From Catonia carolina (taxonomy: Eukaryota; Arthropoda; Insecta; Hemiptera; Achilidae): DNA of 64,000 bases. The notes beneath the pieces were generated by a model. It worked only from the letters and a program-made list of their open reading frames with translations, was not told the origin of the DNA and ran no database searches. This document shows, piece after piece, positions 43,892 to 55,844 of the stretch. The position numbers and the translations under genes were made by a program. Location: positions 438,066,639-438,130,638 of the forward strand of contig JAQMRL010000001.1 of the NCBI GenBank assembly GCA_035578175.1. The letters are read 5' to 3'. Position 1 is the stretch's first letter, and each line of letters begins with the position of its first letter.

Positions 43892-44389
43892 AAAAAGTGC
43901 CAGACCTAATCAGTAATTGAACCGAACACCGGTTTCTGTCATAAACCACTTGTGCTGACTACATCTGTGGACCGAAAAAGTGCCAGACCTAATCAGTAAT
44001 TGAACCGAACACCGGTTTCTGTCATAAACCACTTGTGCTGACTACATCTGTGGACCGAAAAAGTGCCAGACCTAATCAGTAATTGAACCGAACACCGGTT
44101 TCTGTCATAAACCACTTGTGCTGACTACATCTGTGGACCGAAAAAGTGCCAGACCTAATCAGTAATTGAACCGAACACCGGTTTCTGTCATAAACCACTT
44201 GTGCTGACTACATCTGTGGACCGAAAAAGTGCCAGACCTAATCAGTAATTGAACCGAACACCGGTTTCTGTCATAAACCACTTGTGCTGACTACATCTGT
44301 GGACCGAAAAAGTGCCAGACCTAATCAGTAATTGAACCGAACACCGGTTTCTGTCATAAACCACTTGTGCTGACTACATCTGTGGACCG
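43892..44389. repeat. 83-bp tandem array, six virtually identical copies
   Basis: The unit begins AAAAAGTGCCAGACCTAATC and repeats at 43892, 43975, 44058, 44141, 44224 and 44307. I see no differences between units, so expansion is recent. The unit aligns loosely with the tRNA-like part of the SINE-E at 47386-47553 (GAAAAA-TGCCAGAC start, box-B-like AATTGAACCGAAC, GACTACATCTGTGG end). Confidence 0.95.
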
Positions 44390-44604
44390 GCAGTTTTGTT
44401 GAAATGGCATGTAAAGTGAATATTTAGCTGTTGTGTTGAACATGAAGTCCTATCTTTCTGTTAACAAGATGATATTGGTTTGTGTTTAACCTTGGAATCA
44501 TGCATATTAAAAGTGATGCATTTGATTGTTTGGAAACTGATAAAAGATACATTTTATTTAACAAGTCATTCAGATATTTTTTTAATTTAAAAAAAACATG
44601 TTTA

Positions 44605-45443
44605 CGTCATCCGCTGAAAGGTTGGTTTGAACCTTTAAGGTATAATTAAGTAAAACGAGGAGTGAAATGGTTTAGGTACCTTTGTTTTCTTTACTGAGTG
44701 GAAAAGTATGGTTGTCAGCATTTTCGGCCCTCCTAAAATCATTACTTTCCACCGTGCAAATTACACCTGTCACTTCATGTTCCACAAGGTCTGGTTGGAG
44801 GATGAACATACAATTTTTTTTAAATGTTTGCATACAGCTCAATATTAAAGGCTTTTGTAACTACATGACGGACTTTTACTATTATTTTTGCTTTATTCTT
44901 TCTGTATGCAAACTAAATTCATTATTTATATGGGTGAACTTTTCATTAGTGTGTTTTTTACCTCTACCTTATCTGTTCTTAAATGTTTCAATCATATAAT
45001 TGGCTGACCACATGATACGAAACAGGGCTAAAATAAATAGTTCTGTTTCTTATCGCATGGTCAGCCAATTGAAGGACTGAATTATTTTAGAACAGAAGAG
45101 GTAGAGGTGTAAAAGACACTTATCAGAGTTATCTCCTCTGAAAGTAATGAATTTAATTATATAGCCAGACCCTGCGGTGAATGAATTGAAGGTGTCATTT
45201 ACAGACTGGAAAATATGTGCTTTTCAGAGGGCCCGGCATGCTGATAAGCATACTTTTCTACTCAGTGAGTTTTGGCAATGGTAAACCACTTCACTCCTCG
45301 TTTTACTTAGTAAAACGGCTACAGGTTCAAACCAGCCTTTTGGCTAATGACCTAAACAACATGATACGAAACAGAACTATTTTTTGTACACCTGGAACTG
45401 GTAGATTGAGTCCAAATAATTTAACACTCCAACTGTCGGTTTG
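44605..45443 (-). mobile_element. SINE-B copy interrupted by another SINE-B
   Basis: A diverged minus-strand copy begins at about 44613 (GCTGAAAGGTTGGTTTGAAC), runs to 45025 and resumes at 45375 with AACTATTTTTTG down to AACTGTCGGTTT. A block around 44810-44940 has been replaced or expanded. It is older than the SINE-B inserted in it. Confidence 0.8.
45026..45358 (+). mobile_element. SINE-B inserted in SINE-B, 16-bp TSD
   Basis: ACATGATACGAAACAG occurs at 45010-45025 and 45359-45374. The insert is 5'-truncated (it starts GGCTAAAATAAATAG, about 70 bases into the family) and ends CCTAAACA. Truncation at the 5' end plus a long TSD is the signature of LINE-machinery retroposition. Confidence 0.9.
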
Positions 45444-45533
45444 AGCTAAAAAAACATAAGTGATAATAAAGCAATGTTGGTTTTGTGTCGGAATCCAGTT
45501 ATTTAGATTTCGGTTTAGGTAACCATATCACAT

Positions 45534-46929
45534 CTACTATCGGTTTCATAATCATAGACACCCGAGTTTGAAACCTTGCATCTTCAAAACTCTAAGTCGG
45601 ATTTTAATGTACTTTTCATCAAAATTTAGCTCGTTTTATTCTGTGTTGACCCTTAATAGTCCTATATTTTTCTCTACAGAGCCTAGGTTAGCGTGAAAGT
45701 GATTTTCCTAATTTTTTGGCCAAACTGACTTGAATTTTCATTTTGCGTCTTTTACTTATGATTTAAAATTAGGTTATGTTTATTGAGGTTAGTTTTTATT
45801 TTTTATTTCTAATGTTTTATTACTAACGTTAGGTTTATTGTTAATTATTTGCATTGGCAAGAGAAAGTTGTGTGAGTGTTTCACACCAGATTTTTAATGT
45901 TGTATAAAAATTACCATATCTAGGTTGGAAGACAAAAAGACCTGGTTTTTTTGACACCGTAACAAATTTCATGCGTTTAGAGGCTTGTAACTCGATAATT
46001 TTTTGACTGAAAAGTTTAAAATTTTAACACGACATAGATAATTATATTATTACAGCATGTACGAAATTTCAAATTTGTAAGTTATTTAAATTTTTATTTA
46101 TTAACAATATTTTCAACCCTTGCTATCATGGTAACCGCTTGATCGTTTGGCACAGGTTAACTATCGTTTTATTTAGCGTAAAAAACTTAGTACAGTTATG
46201 TTAATAACGTGAAATATTGATTGGCCATAGTTTTGGTAGAATTTTTAAAATTTTGAAAAATAGACTGGGTAATGCGTGGGGTGGGCGCTAATATCCATGT
46301 TGCTAGTTTGTGTACGTGACGTCCTGTTGGACTGTCTACCTGAATTGACACACTGCATTTTCAATTCAGGTAGTTTGTCAGATTCAGGCAAAATGGATAG
46401 TAGCACCCAACCCCCGCATTATGTAGTCGATTTTTCAAAATTCTAAAAATTCTACGACAACATTGGTCAATCAATATTTCATGTTATTAACATATGTACT
46501 AAGTTTTTTACGCTGAATAAAACGATAGTTTGCCCGTGCCGAACTATCGAGTGGTTACCTAGATAGCAAGGGTTCAGAATATTGTTAATAAATCAAAATT
46601 TAAATAACTTACAAATTTGAAATTTCGTACATGCTGTCAGAATATAATTGTCTATGTTGTGTTAAAATTTTAATCTTTTGGTCAAAAAATTATCAAGTTA
46701 AATGCCTCTAAACGCATGAAATTTGTTGCGGTATCAAAAACACCGGGTCTTTTTGTCTTTCAACCTCGATATGGCAATTTTTAAACAACACTAAAAATAT
46801 AGGACTATCATGGTCAACACAGAATAAAATGAGCTAAATTTTGATCTAAAGTTTGTTAAAATCCGACTCGGTTTTGGAGATGCTTTGGGTTCAAATTCGG
46901 GGTGTCTATGATTATGAAACCAATAGTAG
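45534..46929. mobile_element. 1.4-kb foldback element
   Basis: Two arms of about 570 bp are inverted copies meeting near 46352 (CTACCTGAATTG and CAATTCAGGTAG). The outer ends are CTACTATCGGTTTCATAATC and GATTATGAAACCAATAGTAG, and TCACAT flanks both sides (45528-45533, 46930-46935). The left arm contains a HINE-like insertion; the right arm shows the empty site. No coding capacity was found. Arms differ at scattered positions, so it is not recent. Confidence 0.9.
45672..45889 (+). mobile_element. HINE-like repeat, 5'-truncated, with ATTTTT flanks
   Basis: It starts CTCTACAGAGCCTAGGTTAG inside the family and ends TTTCACACCAG. ATTTTT precedes (45666-45671) and follows (45890-45895). The mirror arm of the host foldback (46788-46804) has a single ATTTTT, giving a true empty site. 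Confidence 0.9.
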
Positions 46930-46934
46930 TCACA

Positions 46935-47126
46935 TTAATCCAAATAACTGAAATTATACTGTTCAATTAATCCAAATAACTGAAATTATACTGTTCTATT
47001 AATCCAAATAACTGAAATTATACTGTTCTATTAATCCAAATAACTGAAATTATACTGTTCTATTAATCCAAATAACTGAAATTATACTGTCCTATTAATC
47101 CAAATAACTGAAATTATATATACTGT
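46935..47126. repeat. 32-bp minisatellite, six copies
   Basis: TTAATCCAAATAACTGAAAT repeats every 32 bases from 46935 to about 47095, with the last unit slightly altered. It starts at the edge of the foldback and ends about 75 bases before kinase exon 1. Confidence 0.9.
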
Positions 47127-47202
47127 TCTCAAGTTAAAATTGAAACTGGTGAATTTTTAAATGTACCATGAAATTTTAAATGGCTGCAATATTGTTTTAC
47201 AG

Positions 47203-47362
47203 ATTTACTTCAACAATGGCTGCAATGACAACACTTATGGGAGCTGTTCTTGAATGCACTTCAAAAAGGCCTTTACGAGTTTCAATTGAAGGAAATGTGG
47301 GATGTGGCAAATCTACTCTAATTAAACATTTTAACAATTTCAGTGATATTGACGCATCCACA
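47203..47362 (+). CDS. dnk: dnk exon with start codon and P-loop
   Basis: The acceptor ATATTGTTTTACAG ends at 47202. ATG 47216 is the first in-frame start inside the exon; an ATG at 47180 lies in the intron and is rejected. The exon encodes 49 residues up to DIDAST and ends at CA before GTAAGT, phase 0. Confidence 0.85.
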
Positions 47363-50300
47363 GTAAGTTTTGTCAGTCCTGAATTTTTTTTTTTTTTTAT
47401 TGAGTGATGATGCCTACATAAGCCTTGGCTTGTGCGTAAGTAATGATATGTGGTGATTTACAGATGAAAAAAATGCCAGACTTGACCGGGAATCAAACCC
47501 GGGACCCCAGCATAGTAGCCAGTTGCACTGACCACAACACCACAGGCTGGCAGTTTAATTTATTTATTTTTTTGTCATCAGTCTCTCGACTGGTTTGATG
47601 CAGTGCTCCAAGCTTTTCTATCTTGAGCAAGTCGTTTCGTATCTACATACCTGTAACACCCTACATCCTTTGTAATTTGCTTTACATATTTTAATAATCT
47701 TTGCCTCCCCCTACAATTTACTCCCTCAATATTACCCTCTATTATTGGTTGCCCAATACCTGGATGTCTTAAGATATGCCCCACTAGCCTATCCCTTCTT
47801 CTGGTAAGATGCTTCCATATACTTCTTCTTTCATCCACTCGCCAAAGAACCTCTATATTACTTATTTTGTCCACCCACCTAATCTAACATTTTCCTATAA
47901 CACCACATTTCAAAAGCTTCTATCCTCTTATTTTCTACGGCCCCTATCACCCACGTTTCACTCCCGTATAATGCTACACTCCAAACATAATGTTTGAAGA
48001 GATTTTTCCTAATCTGTAAATCAATGTTTGTAGTCAGAGTTTTATTTATTTAATCTAATTGTAAGAATGTAATTTGTCTCAAGGAAAGTATGACTTGCTA
48101 CAATTGTTTCTGTGTAATCCTTGGTTATTATATAGAACCAGGGCTCCCCCAATTTTAACAATATCAATATTTTCTTCTTTTTTTTGACTAGCCCATTGAA
48201 GAGTCAACTAGTTGTTGTTGTTTAGGACATCAGCCAAAAAGCTGGTTTGAACCTGTAGAGGTTTTACTAAGTAAAATGAGGAGAGAGGTGGTTTACCATT
48301 TCCTTCCTCACTGAATGGAAAAGTATGCTTATCAGCATGCTGGGCCCTCTGAAAAGCACATACTTTCCACTCTGCAAATGACACCTTCACTTCATTCACC
48401 ACAGGGTTTGGCTGTATAATGAAATTCATTACTTTCAGAGGAGATAACTCTGATTAGTGTCAATTACACCTCTACCTCTTCTGTTCTTAAATGATTCAGT
48501 CATTTCATTGGCTGACCATGAGATATGAAACGGAACTATTTATTTTAGCCCTGCAACAAACAGATTGAGAGTAGTTAATTTGACTCTCCGCCTGTCTGTT
48601 ATGGGCAGAGTCTACTAGTTACTTGGTCAATTTCTTCTATTTTTAGTTCGATTGATTCCTGGGCTGCTTTCTTTGGCATGAAATTCCTTCAATTAACACT
48701 AAAAGCCTGTTTTCGTTCTTCAGTCCTGGCCTGCCCAACTCTCTGCACCTTATAACCGGAAAATTTACAAAAGATTTTAAATTTCACTTTCTCTTGCCTA
48801 TATGAATATATACTGAAGGAAAGTATTGTTTTCATGTTGATTTTTCAAAATCAAGTTTTCGCTAGATCTATGCGTGTTCAGACCCCCTGAACCCAAAAAC
48901 ATGTTTTTAACGATTGGTCTGTGTGTGTGTGTGAACAGAATACCTCAAGAACGGAACATCTATGAACTTGAAACTTAAGTTACACACCACTACCCGAACT
49001 GACACCAACATTTTCATCAAAATCGGTCAACCGGAAGTAGTAGTTTATTCGTGTAATTTTTCACTTTTTTGCTATTTTCTCAAAAACTGGTCCTACGATT
49101 TTTTTAAAATCGCCTGGTTTACTAAATTTTTTATGCTCTACAAGATAGGGTAGGCATCATGTTTGCTGAAATTCTTCATGAGGCTGTTTTCCTGTAAAAA
49201 AAAAATTGATGTTTTAAGATTGCGGCTTTATTATGCATTTTAGTGCAAAAATGTATATAATAAAAGTTGTCGACAATTTAAAATCCTACAACTTTTATTT
49301 CTAACAGTTTTTTCTATAACGCTTAGTTTAGCGGTTAATAGTGATTTTCTGTTTCTTTTCTCACCCGAAAACGTGTGAAAATTTGATTTATTTAAGATTT
49401 CTGTCTTTGTATGCATTTTACAACAAAAATGTATATAATCAAATTTATAAGAAATTAAAATATCTAAAACTTTTATTTCAAAAATTTTTCTCTACAGAGA
49501 GCCTAGTTTAGGGTGAAAGAGTGATTTTCCGTATTTTTAAGCCAAACTGAGGTAGATTTTCATTTTGCTTCTTTCACTCATGATTAAAATAAGGTTATGT
49601 TTATTGAGGTTAGTTTTTTTGTTTGTTTCTAATGTTTTATTACTAATGTTAGATTATATTGTTAATTATTTGCATTGGCAAGAGAAAGTTGTTAGGGTGT
49701 TTAGATTTATTCCAGATTTATTTTTATAGCTTATGTACTCAGAAGTTCATTTAAGATTACATTACAGCGATGTTTTATAATATGGTTGATTTGTTTTTTA
49801 GGAACCTCTTTCTGAGTGGAGAAACGTACAGGGTCATAATTTACTGCATCTTACATATGCTGACCCGAAACGATGGAATTTCACATTTCAACATTATGTT
49901 CAATTGAGTCGGTTGAATTTACAGACTGCCAAGAGTAATAAGAAAATTCAGTTGTTCGAAAGATCACTCCAGAATAATAGGTATGCCTGTACATACTCAA
50001 GAAACTCCGTTAATCTGAAATTTCGAATAATCCATACTGATTTCTAATTTTTACTCTCTCTTTCCTTGTATGAATATAGCATTAAAAAGAATTGTTTTCC
50101 TGTCGATTTTTAGAATACAAATTTTCACCAGATATTCATGTTTTCAGGCCCTCTGAACCCAGAAAAATATGTTTTTACCAATTGGTCTCTGTGTATGTGT
50201 GTGCGGTGTGTGTGAACAAAATATCTTAATACAGTAGAACCTCTTTAATCTGGCACGTTTGGGTCTTGAAGCTTGCCGGATTAAAGGAAATTCTGGACTA

Positions 50301-53300
50301 TGGAGGTTATTTATAAAAATACAGGAGTCGTATAAAATATAACACAATTTGCACAAGAAACTTTTACTGTATGTATTTATTATTTAAACAATATAAATCA
50401 ATATATAGGTACAGGAGAAATATTAAAATGCATTTTTTAAGTACTGTACATGAAGAAATAAATTTGAATACAGTATGAAATACAGTACAGTACTGTACTA
50501 TTTGTGGTTTTTAGCAACAGCACTGGTAGATGGCTGGAAAAAAGATCTAATATCTACTTGCTTCTTAAGACTAGTATTTTTTTATTTAAAAAATCATTTT
50601 TACTTTCTCTTGCCTATATGAATATATAGGAAGGAAAGTATTGTTTTCATGTCGATTTTTCGAAATCGAGTTTTCACCGGATCTATACGTTTTCAGACCC
50701 CCTGAACCCAAAAAACATGTTTTTAGCGATTGGTCTGTGTGTGTGTGTGTCTGTGTGTGAACAGAATATCTCAAGAACGGAACATCGTACGAACTTGAAA
50801 CTTGAAACTTAAGTTACATACCACTACCGGACGCGACACCAACATTTTCATCAAAATCGGTCAACCGGAAGTAGTAGTTTATTCGTATAATTTTTCAGTT
50901 TTTTGCGATTTTCTCAAAAACTGGTCCTACGATTTTTTTTAAAATCGCGTATTTTACTCAATTTTATATTCTCTACAAGATAGGGTAGGCGCCATGTTTG
51001 CTGAAATTCTCGGTGAGGCTGTTTTCACGTAAAAACGTTGTTTTTTTAAGATTACGGCTTTAATATAAATTTTAGCGCAAAAACTTATATAATAAAAGTT
51101 GTAGAAAATTTAAAAACCTACAACTTCCGTTTCAAACATTTTTTTGTATAACGCTTAGTTTAGCGGTAATTTGCGATTTTCTGTTTTTTTTCTCACGAAA
51201 ACGTGAGAAAAATCGATTTTTTTAACATTTCGGTCTTAGTATGCATTTTACGACAAAAGTGTATATAATTAAATTTATAGAAAATTAAAAGATCTACAAC
51301 TTTTGTTTAGAGCATTTTTCTCTACAGAGCCTAGTTTAGCGTGAAAGCGTGATTTTCCGTATTTTTAAGCCAAACTGAGTTCGATTGTCATTTTGCGTCA
51401 TTCACTCATGATTAAAATAAGGTTATGTTTTTGAGGTTAGTTTTTGTTCATTTCTAATGTTTTAATACTAATGTTAGGTTTATTGTTAATTATTTGCATT
51501 GGCAAGAGAAAGTTGTGTGAGTGTTTCACACCAGATTTTTTATTATATGCAAGTTCATAACTTCAGTCATACTGTATTGTTTATTTGACTCAGCAAATTT
51601 TAGAAACATGTAAAAAAGCGTACTGAGTTTACAAACTCAGAGCGTGATGCTCTTGTGGCTCTTGAGTGTCCGCGGTAGCTGTCGGGTTGCTCACTTTACA
51701 ATGTTCATTGTGAAGGCAATTCTATAATTTTTGTCTATTGCCATTGATGCCGGATTATAGACGATTCTGGACTATAGAATGCCGGATTAAGGAGGTTTTA
51801 CTGTAATGGAATATTGTTTGAAGGTGAAACTTGGAACCAAAGTTAGGCACTACTAGGGGACCCTACATGAACATTTTTATGTGATTCGGTCAACCGGAAG
51901 TAGTAGTTTATTCGTGTAATTTTTCAATTTCTTTTGATTTTCTCAACTCAAAACCTAGTATGATTTTTTTTAAATCGCCTCATTTAACACTTTGAAGCCT
52001 AAGCTCGAGTATAGCTTGGGGTGTCCGAAGCCCAAGTATACCTCGGGCCGCCGCATTAAATTCTGTAGTAAGATTCAGATGAGGTTATATCGGGCTTCGG
52101 TTGCAAAGATCATTCTATATTTATTTAGTTTAATTTTCTATGCTTGCAGTGAAATCTACCGAATATTTTGTGAACTACATAGAAAAACATTGAGTCGTGT
52201 TTGAGGTTATGTTTTTGTTGATGTACATGTTTACTTTGTCATGATTTTTTCATAGTTATATGAGGTTTGTAGTTATTCTGTATTTGATATTTGTAAATAA
52301 TATAGTTATTTCTACTTTGTAATAATTGCTTTCCTTTCATATTTTGTCGGTAATCGTTTTCGTTCGGTTGTATATGTCGTACTGTTTTGTATTTCAGATC
52401 GCTTGTTTGTGCTGTTATTTGACAGTAATATTTATAATTTCTTTTCATTTTATGTTTTTTGTGTTTTGCTGTAAAGTTTGCTCTGAAAATAGCAAAGCTG
52501 CAACTGGAAAGGCTGGAACGAAAGAAACAACCTGGTACTCTCCTGACTGTAATGTTGCATTGTGCTTACCAGTGTGTTACCGAGTGTTTCAAACAAAGGC
52601 TAATTATGTGCAAGATATTTTAAATTTTAGTACTCAAACATTTTTAAGGTGTAGTTTATTTCATAGAATTAACCTTTCTGTAGAATTTATATAAACTATT
52701 TTTTAGTAGTGTTTAGGATTGTAAAACTCAAAAACTAGGTAGCGTGTAGCACTTAACAATTTCTTTTTTCATAATTTTTTTATAATTAGATAACTCATAA
52801 AAAATTTATAAGTATAATAAATTTATTTATTTAATTATTTATTTATTTACATAAATTTATTAAGTATAATAATTTCAATGTAAATAAATAGTAATAAACT
52901 TCTGATTTTTAATCAATTTGATGCAAAAATCATTAAGATATGATAGAAATTAAATCTTTTAGAATATTTTGAAGTTTACTCTAAAACCCCCAGGATACCG
53001 TGACATACCATGTTCATATAGCTCAGGCTTCAAAGTGTTAACTTACTACATTTTTTATTCTCTACATGATACGGTAAACGCCATGTCCGCTGAAATTCTT
53101 GGGGAGGCTGTGCTTTCTAAGTAAAAAATTATTTTTTAAGATTGTGGTCGTTATATACATTTTTGGGCAAAAGTGTGTCTAAACAAAGTTACAGGAAATG
53201 AAAGACCTACAACTTTTATTTGAAACATTTGTTTGTACAATGCTTAGTTTAGGCATCAATTAGTGATTTTCTGTATTTTGCTCGTCAAAATCGGTAAAAA

Positions 53301-55777
53301 CATATGATTTTTATTATACCATGCGTTCTGAAAGTCGCTGTGCACCAAGTGACATGACAGGGAATAATTTCATGGCTAGGTTGGTAGCTCTGTGCTGTTC
53401 AATTGTTGCCGAACACGTCGAGGCCTGTCAGTCATTGAGTTGAAGTTGTATATGTTTCATTTATTGCAGTTCTGTTGCACGTTTTTTGTTGTTGGACGCG
53501 ATGGTTCTTTCAGTAGAGGAGCGCATTTTCCTCGTTGAATACGTATTTCGCGAAGGTGACAAGTACAGTGATTTAGTGAAGCGCAAATTTTCTGAAAAGT
53601 TTCCAGATTCAATTATTCCTCACCGTAATGCAGTACGAACACTGATAGAAAAATTTCGGGCAACTGGCTCTGTTGAGGACGCTGAACGTAGTGGTAGGCC
53701 CCCTAAGCTAGACGAACAAAAGCTGCTGGATATTTCTGATTCTATGGCACAAAGTCCAAAAAAATCAATGCGTAAGTTAGCACAACAGCATAATATCGGA
53801 CTTGCTACCGCACATAAAGCTGTCAGACAAGAACTTAAACTATTCCCATACAAAGTGAGGTGTGTTCAAGAGCTGAAACCTTCAGATAATGACAAGAGAC
53901 TAAATTATTGTCATTGGTTTCAACGTTTCATCAACCAAAATTCCGAAGACATCCTTGACGTAACGTTTTATACAGATGAAGCGTGGTTTCACTTGGGAGG
54001 GTATATAAGTTCACAAAATACTCGAGTATGGTCGACAACTAACCCTTGCGCTTTACATGAACAGTCCTTACACGAAGCAAAAATTGGAGTCTGGGTTGCT
54101 GTGAGTAGAGCACGTATTGTTGGACCAATTTTTTTTGCAAACACAATCAATAGTGAACGTTATTGTTCTGATATTTTAGAGAACTTTACGCATCAAATAA
54201 CACAAGTGGAAATGAATAATGGTTGGTTCCAACAAGACGGGGGCAACAGCACATACATCTAACATCTCAATGGCTTTCCTGCGCAACGTGTTTGGTGAAC
54301 GAATAATTTCAAAGAATTTGTGGCCTGCAAGATCTCCTGATCTGACTCCCCCCGATTTCTTTTTATGGGGTGCGGCGAAACAAACTGTGTATCGGAACAG
54401 ACCACACACGATTGACGAACTTAAAGCCGCAATAACGGCATACATTCAAGGAATCACTGTTCTTCAGTTGCGAAAGGTGTTTGCAAACAAAATGAAACGA
54501 GTGCAATGCTGTATTGATGCCAATGGAGGTCATTTCGAACACCTTCTATAAACAATGTAATCACGGTTTAACAATGTAATTAAGGTATTGAATAATTTTT
54601 TTTCCAAAATGCTTAGTCATTTCTTTATACATATTTTCATAAATCCATAGTCACAATTCCAGTGCACAGCGACTTTCCGAACGCACGGTATTACAAAAAT
54701 TTATAATTAAAGTTATAGGAAATGTAGTTGTAGTCCTAGTAAAGGTAGTTACTTTTATACAATTTGATTGCTAGACGGTGGTTACCGGTGTATTTTGATG
54801 GTTAGGGTTCAATTAACTATACTCTCTCAGGAATGGTCGGCCTGAGTCTGTACAAGACTATACCTCATTTACATGTCATACATATCATCCTCATCTCATT
54901 GGGTCATGGGGTTGCTTATTGTTCAGAATTGAACAGATTGCAATGTACACACATTAGGGATTAAATAAAAAAAAAAAAGTTATAGGAAATTAAAATACCT
55001 ACAACTTTTATTTCGAGCACTTTTTCTTCAGAGCTTAGTTTACTGTCAATTATACTAGTAACCGTGAAATTTTGAGTCTGGATCTAGTTAGACAATAATG
55101 CAGTGTTTCCATATTTGGCAGAGTGGGAACAAACTTTTTATCTTTTATTATTATCTTATTATCATAAAATCTATAAGATAACAAACTTATTTAATATTCA
55201 TTTAATAGCACATTTCATGTCAAAATAAATACGAGGCTTGGAATATAGTGTTAAAACCACAAAGCTATATTTTTATTTTATTATTATCGTAATTATTATA
55301 TTTTTGTTATTATCGTAATTGTGTTTTATTATTATTATTAGTTGTAAAGCTGCCGAAGTGGAAGACGCTAAGTAAATCTGGTTTGTTTTTGCGATTTCTT
55401 GTCCTTTTTATCCGCCCACCAGTTTTTCATTCTTTGTCAGAATTCAGCTTTTCTCTGTTCACTCCATTTTGTTCCGGTTCTTGGAGCTTTTGTCTCTGCT
55501 GGTTTAACCTCCCATTTTTTAACTTTTGTTCTAAAATTGTCTCTTATGAGAATTTCTTCTTTGGTGATTTTGGCCAGTTCTAAATCTTTTTTAACATTTT
55601 GTATCCATTCCCCCCCATTAACAGGTGATGATACATAAAATTTTACTTTCTCTTGCCTAAATGAATATATAGGAAGGAAAGTATTGTTTTCATGTCGATT
55701 TTAAGAAATCGAGTTTTCACCGGATCTATACGTTTTCAGACCCCCTGAACCCCCAAAAAACTTGTTTTTAGCGATTG

Positions 55778-55844
<67 letters not shown>

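Larger units (their letters stand above)
50048..55061 (+). mobile_element. old HINE-like repeat scattered by four insertions
   Basis: Pieces in order: 50048-50229 (5' end to microsatellite), 51806-51983, 53042-53316, 54691-54730 and 54985-55061. The breaks are a Tigger-like element, a piggyBac element, a mariner and a SINE-A. The pieces follow family order without overlap, so they are one diverged copy. Confidence 0.8.

Noticed and set aside
43892..44389. 83-bp units as a CRISPR array
   Set aside because: The whole unit is repeated and no spacers exist.
47180..47215. Upstream in-frame ATG of the kinase at 47180
   Set aside because: It lies before the splice acceptor at 47201-47202, so it is intronic; ATG 47216 is the first in the exon.
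50602..51534. HINE-like repeat as an ordinary TIR DNA transposon
   Set aside because: The inverted repeats are not both terminal and the 3' end extends 20 bases further as its own hairpin.
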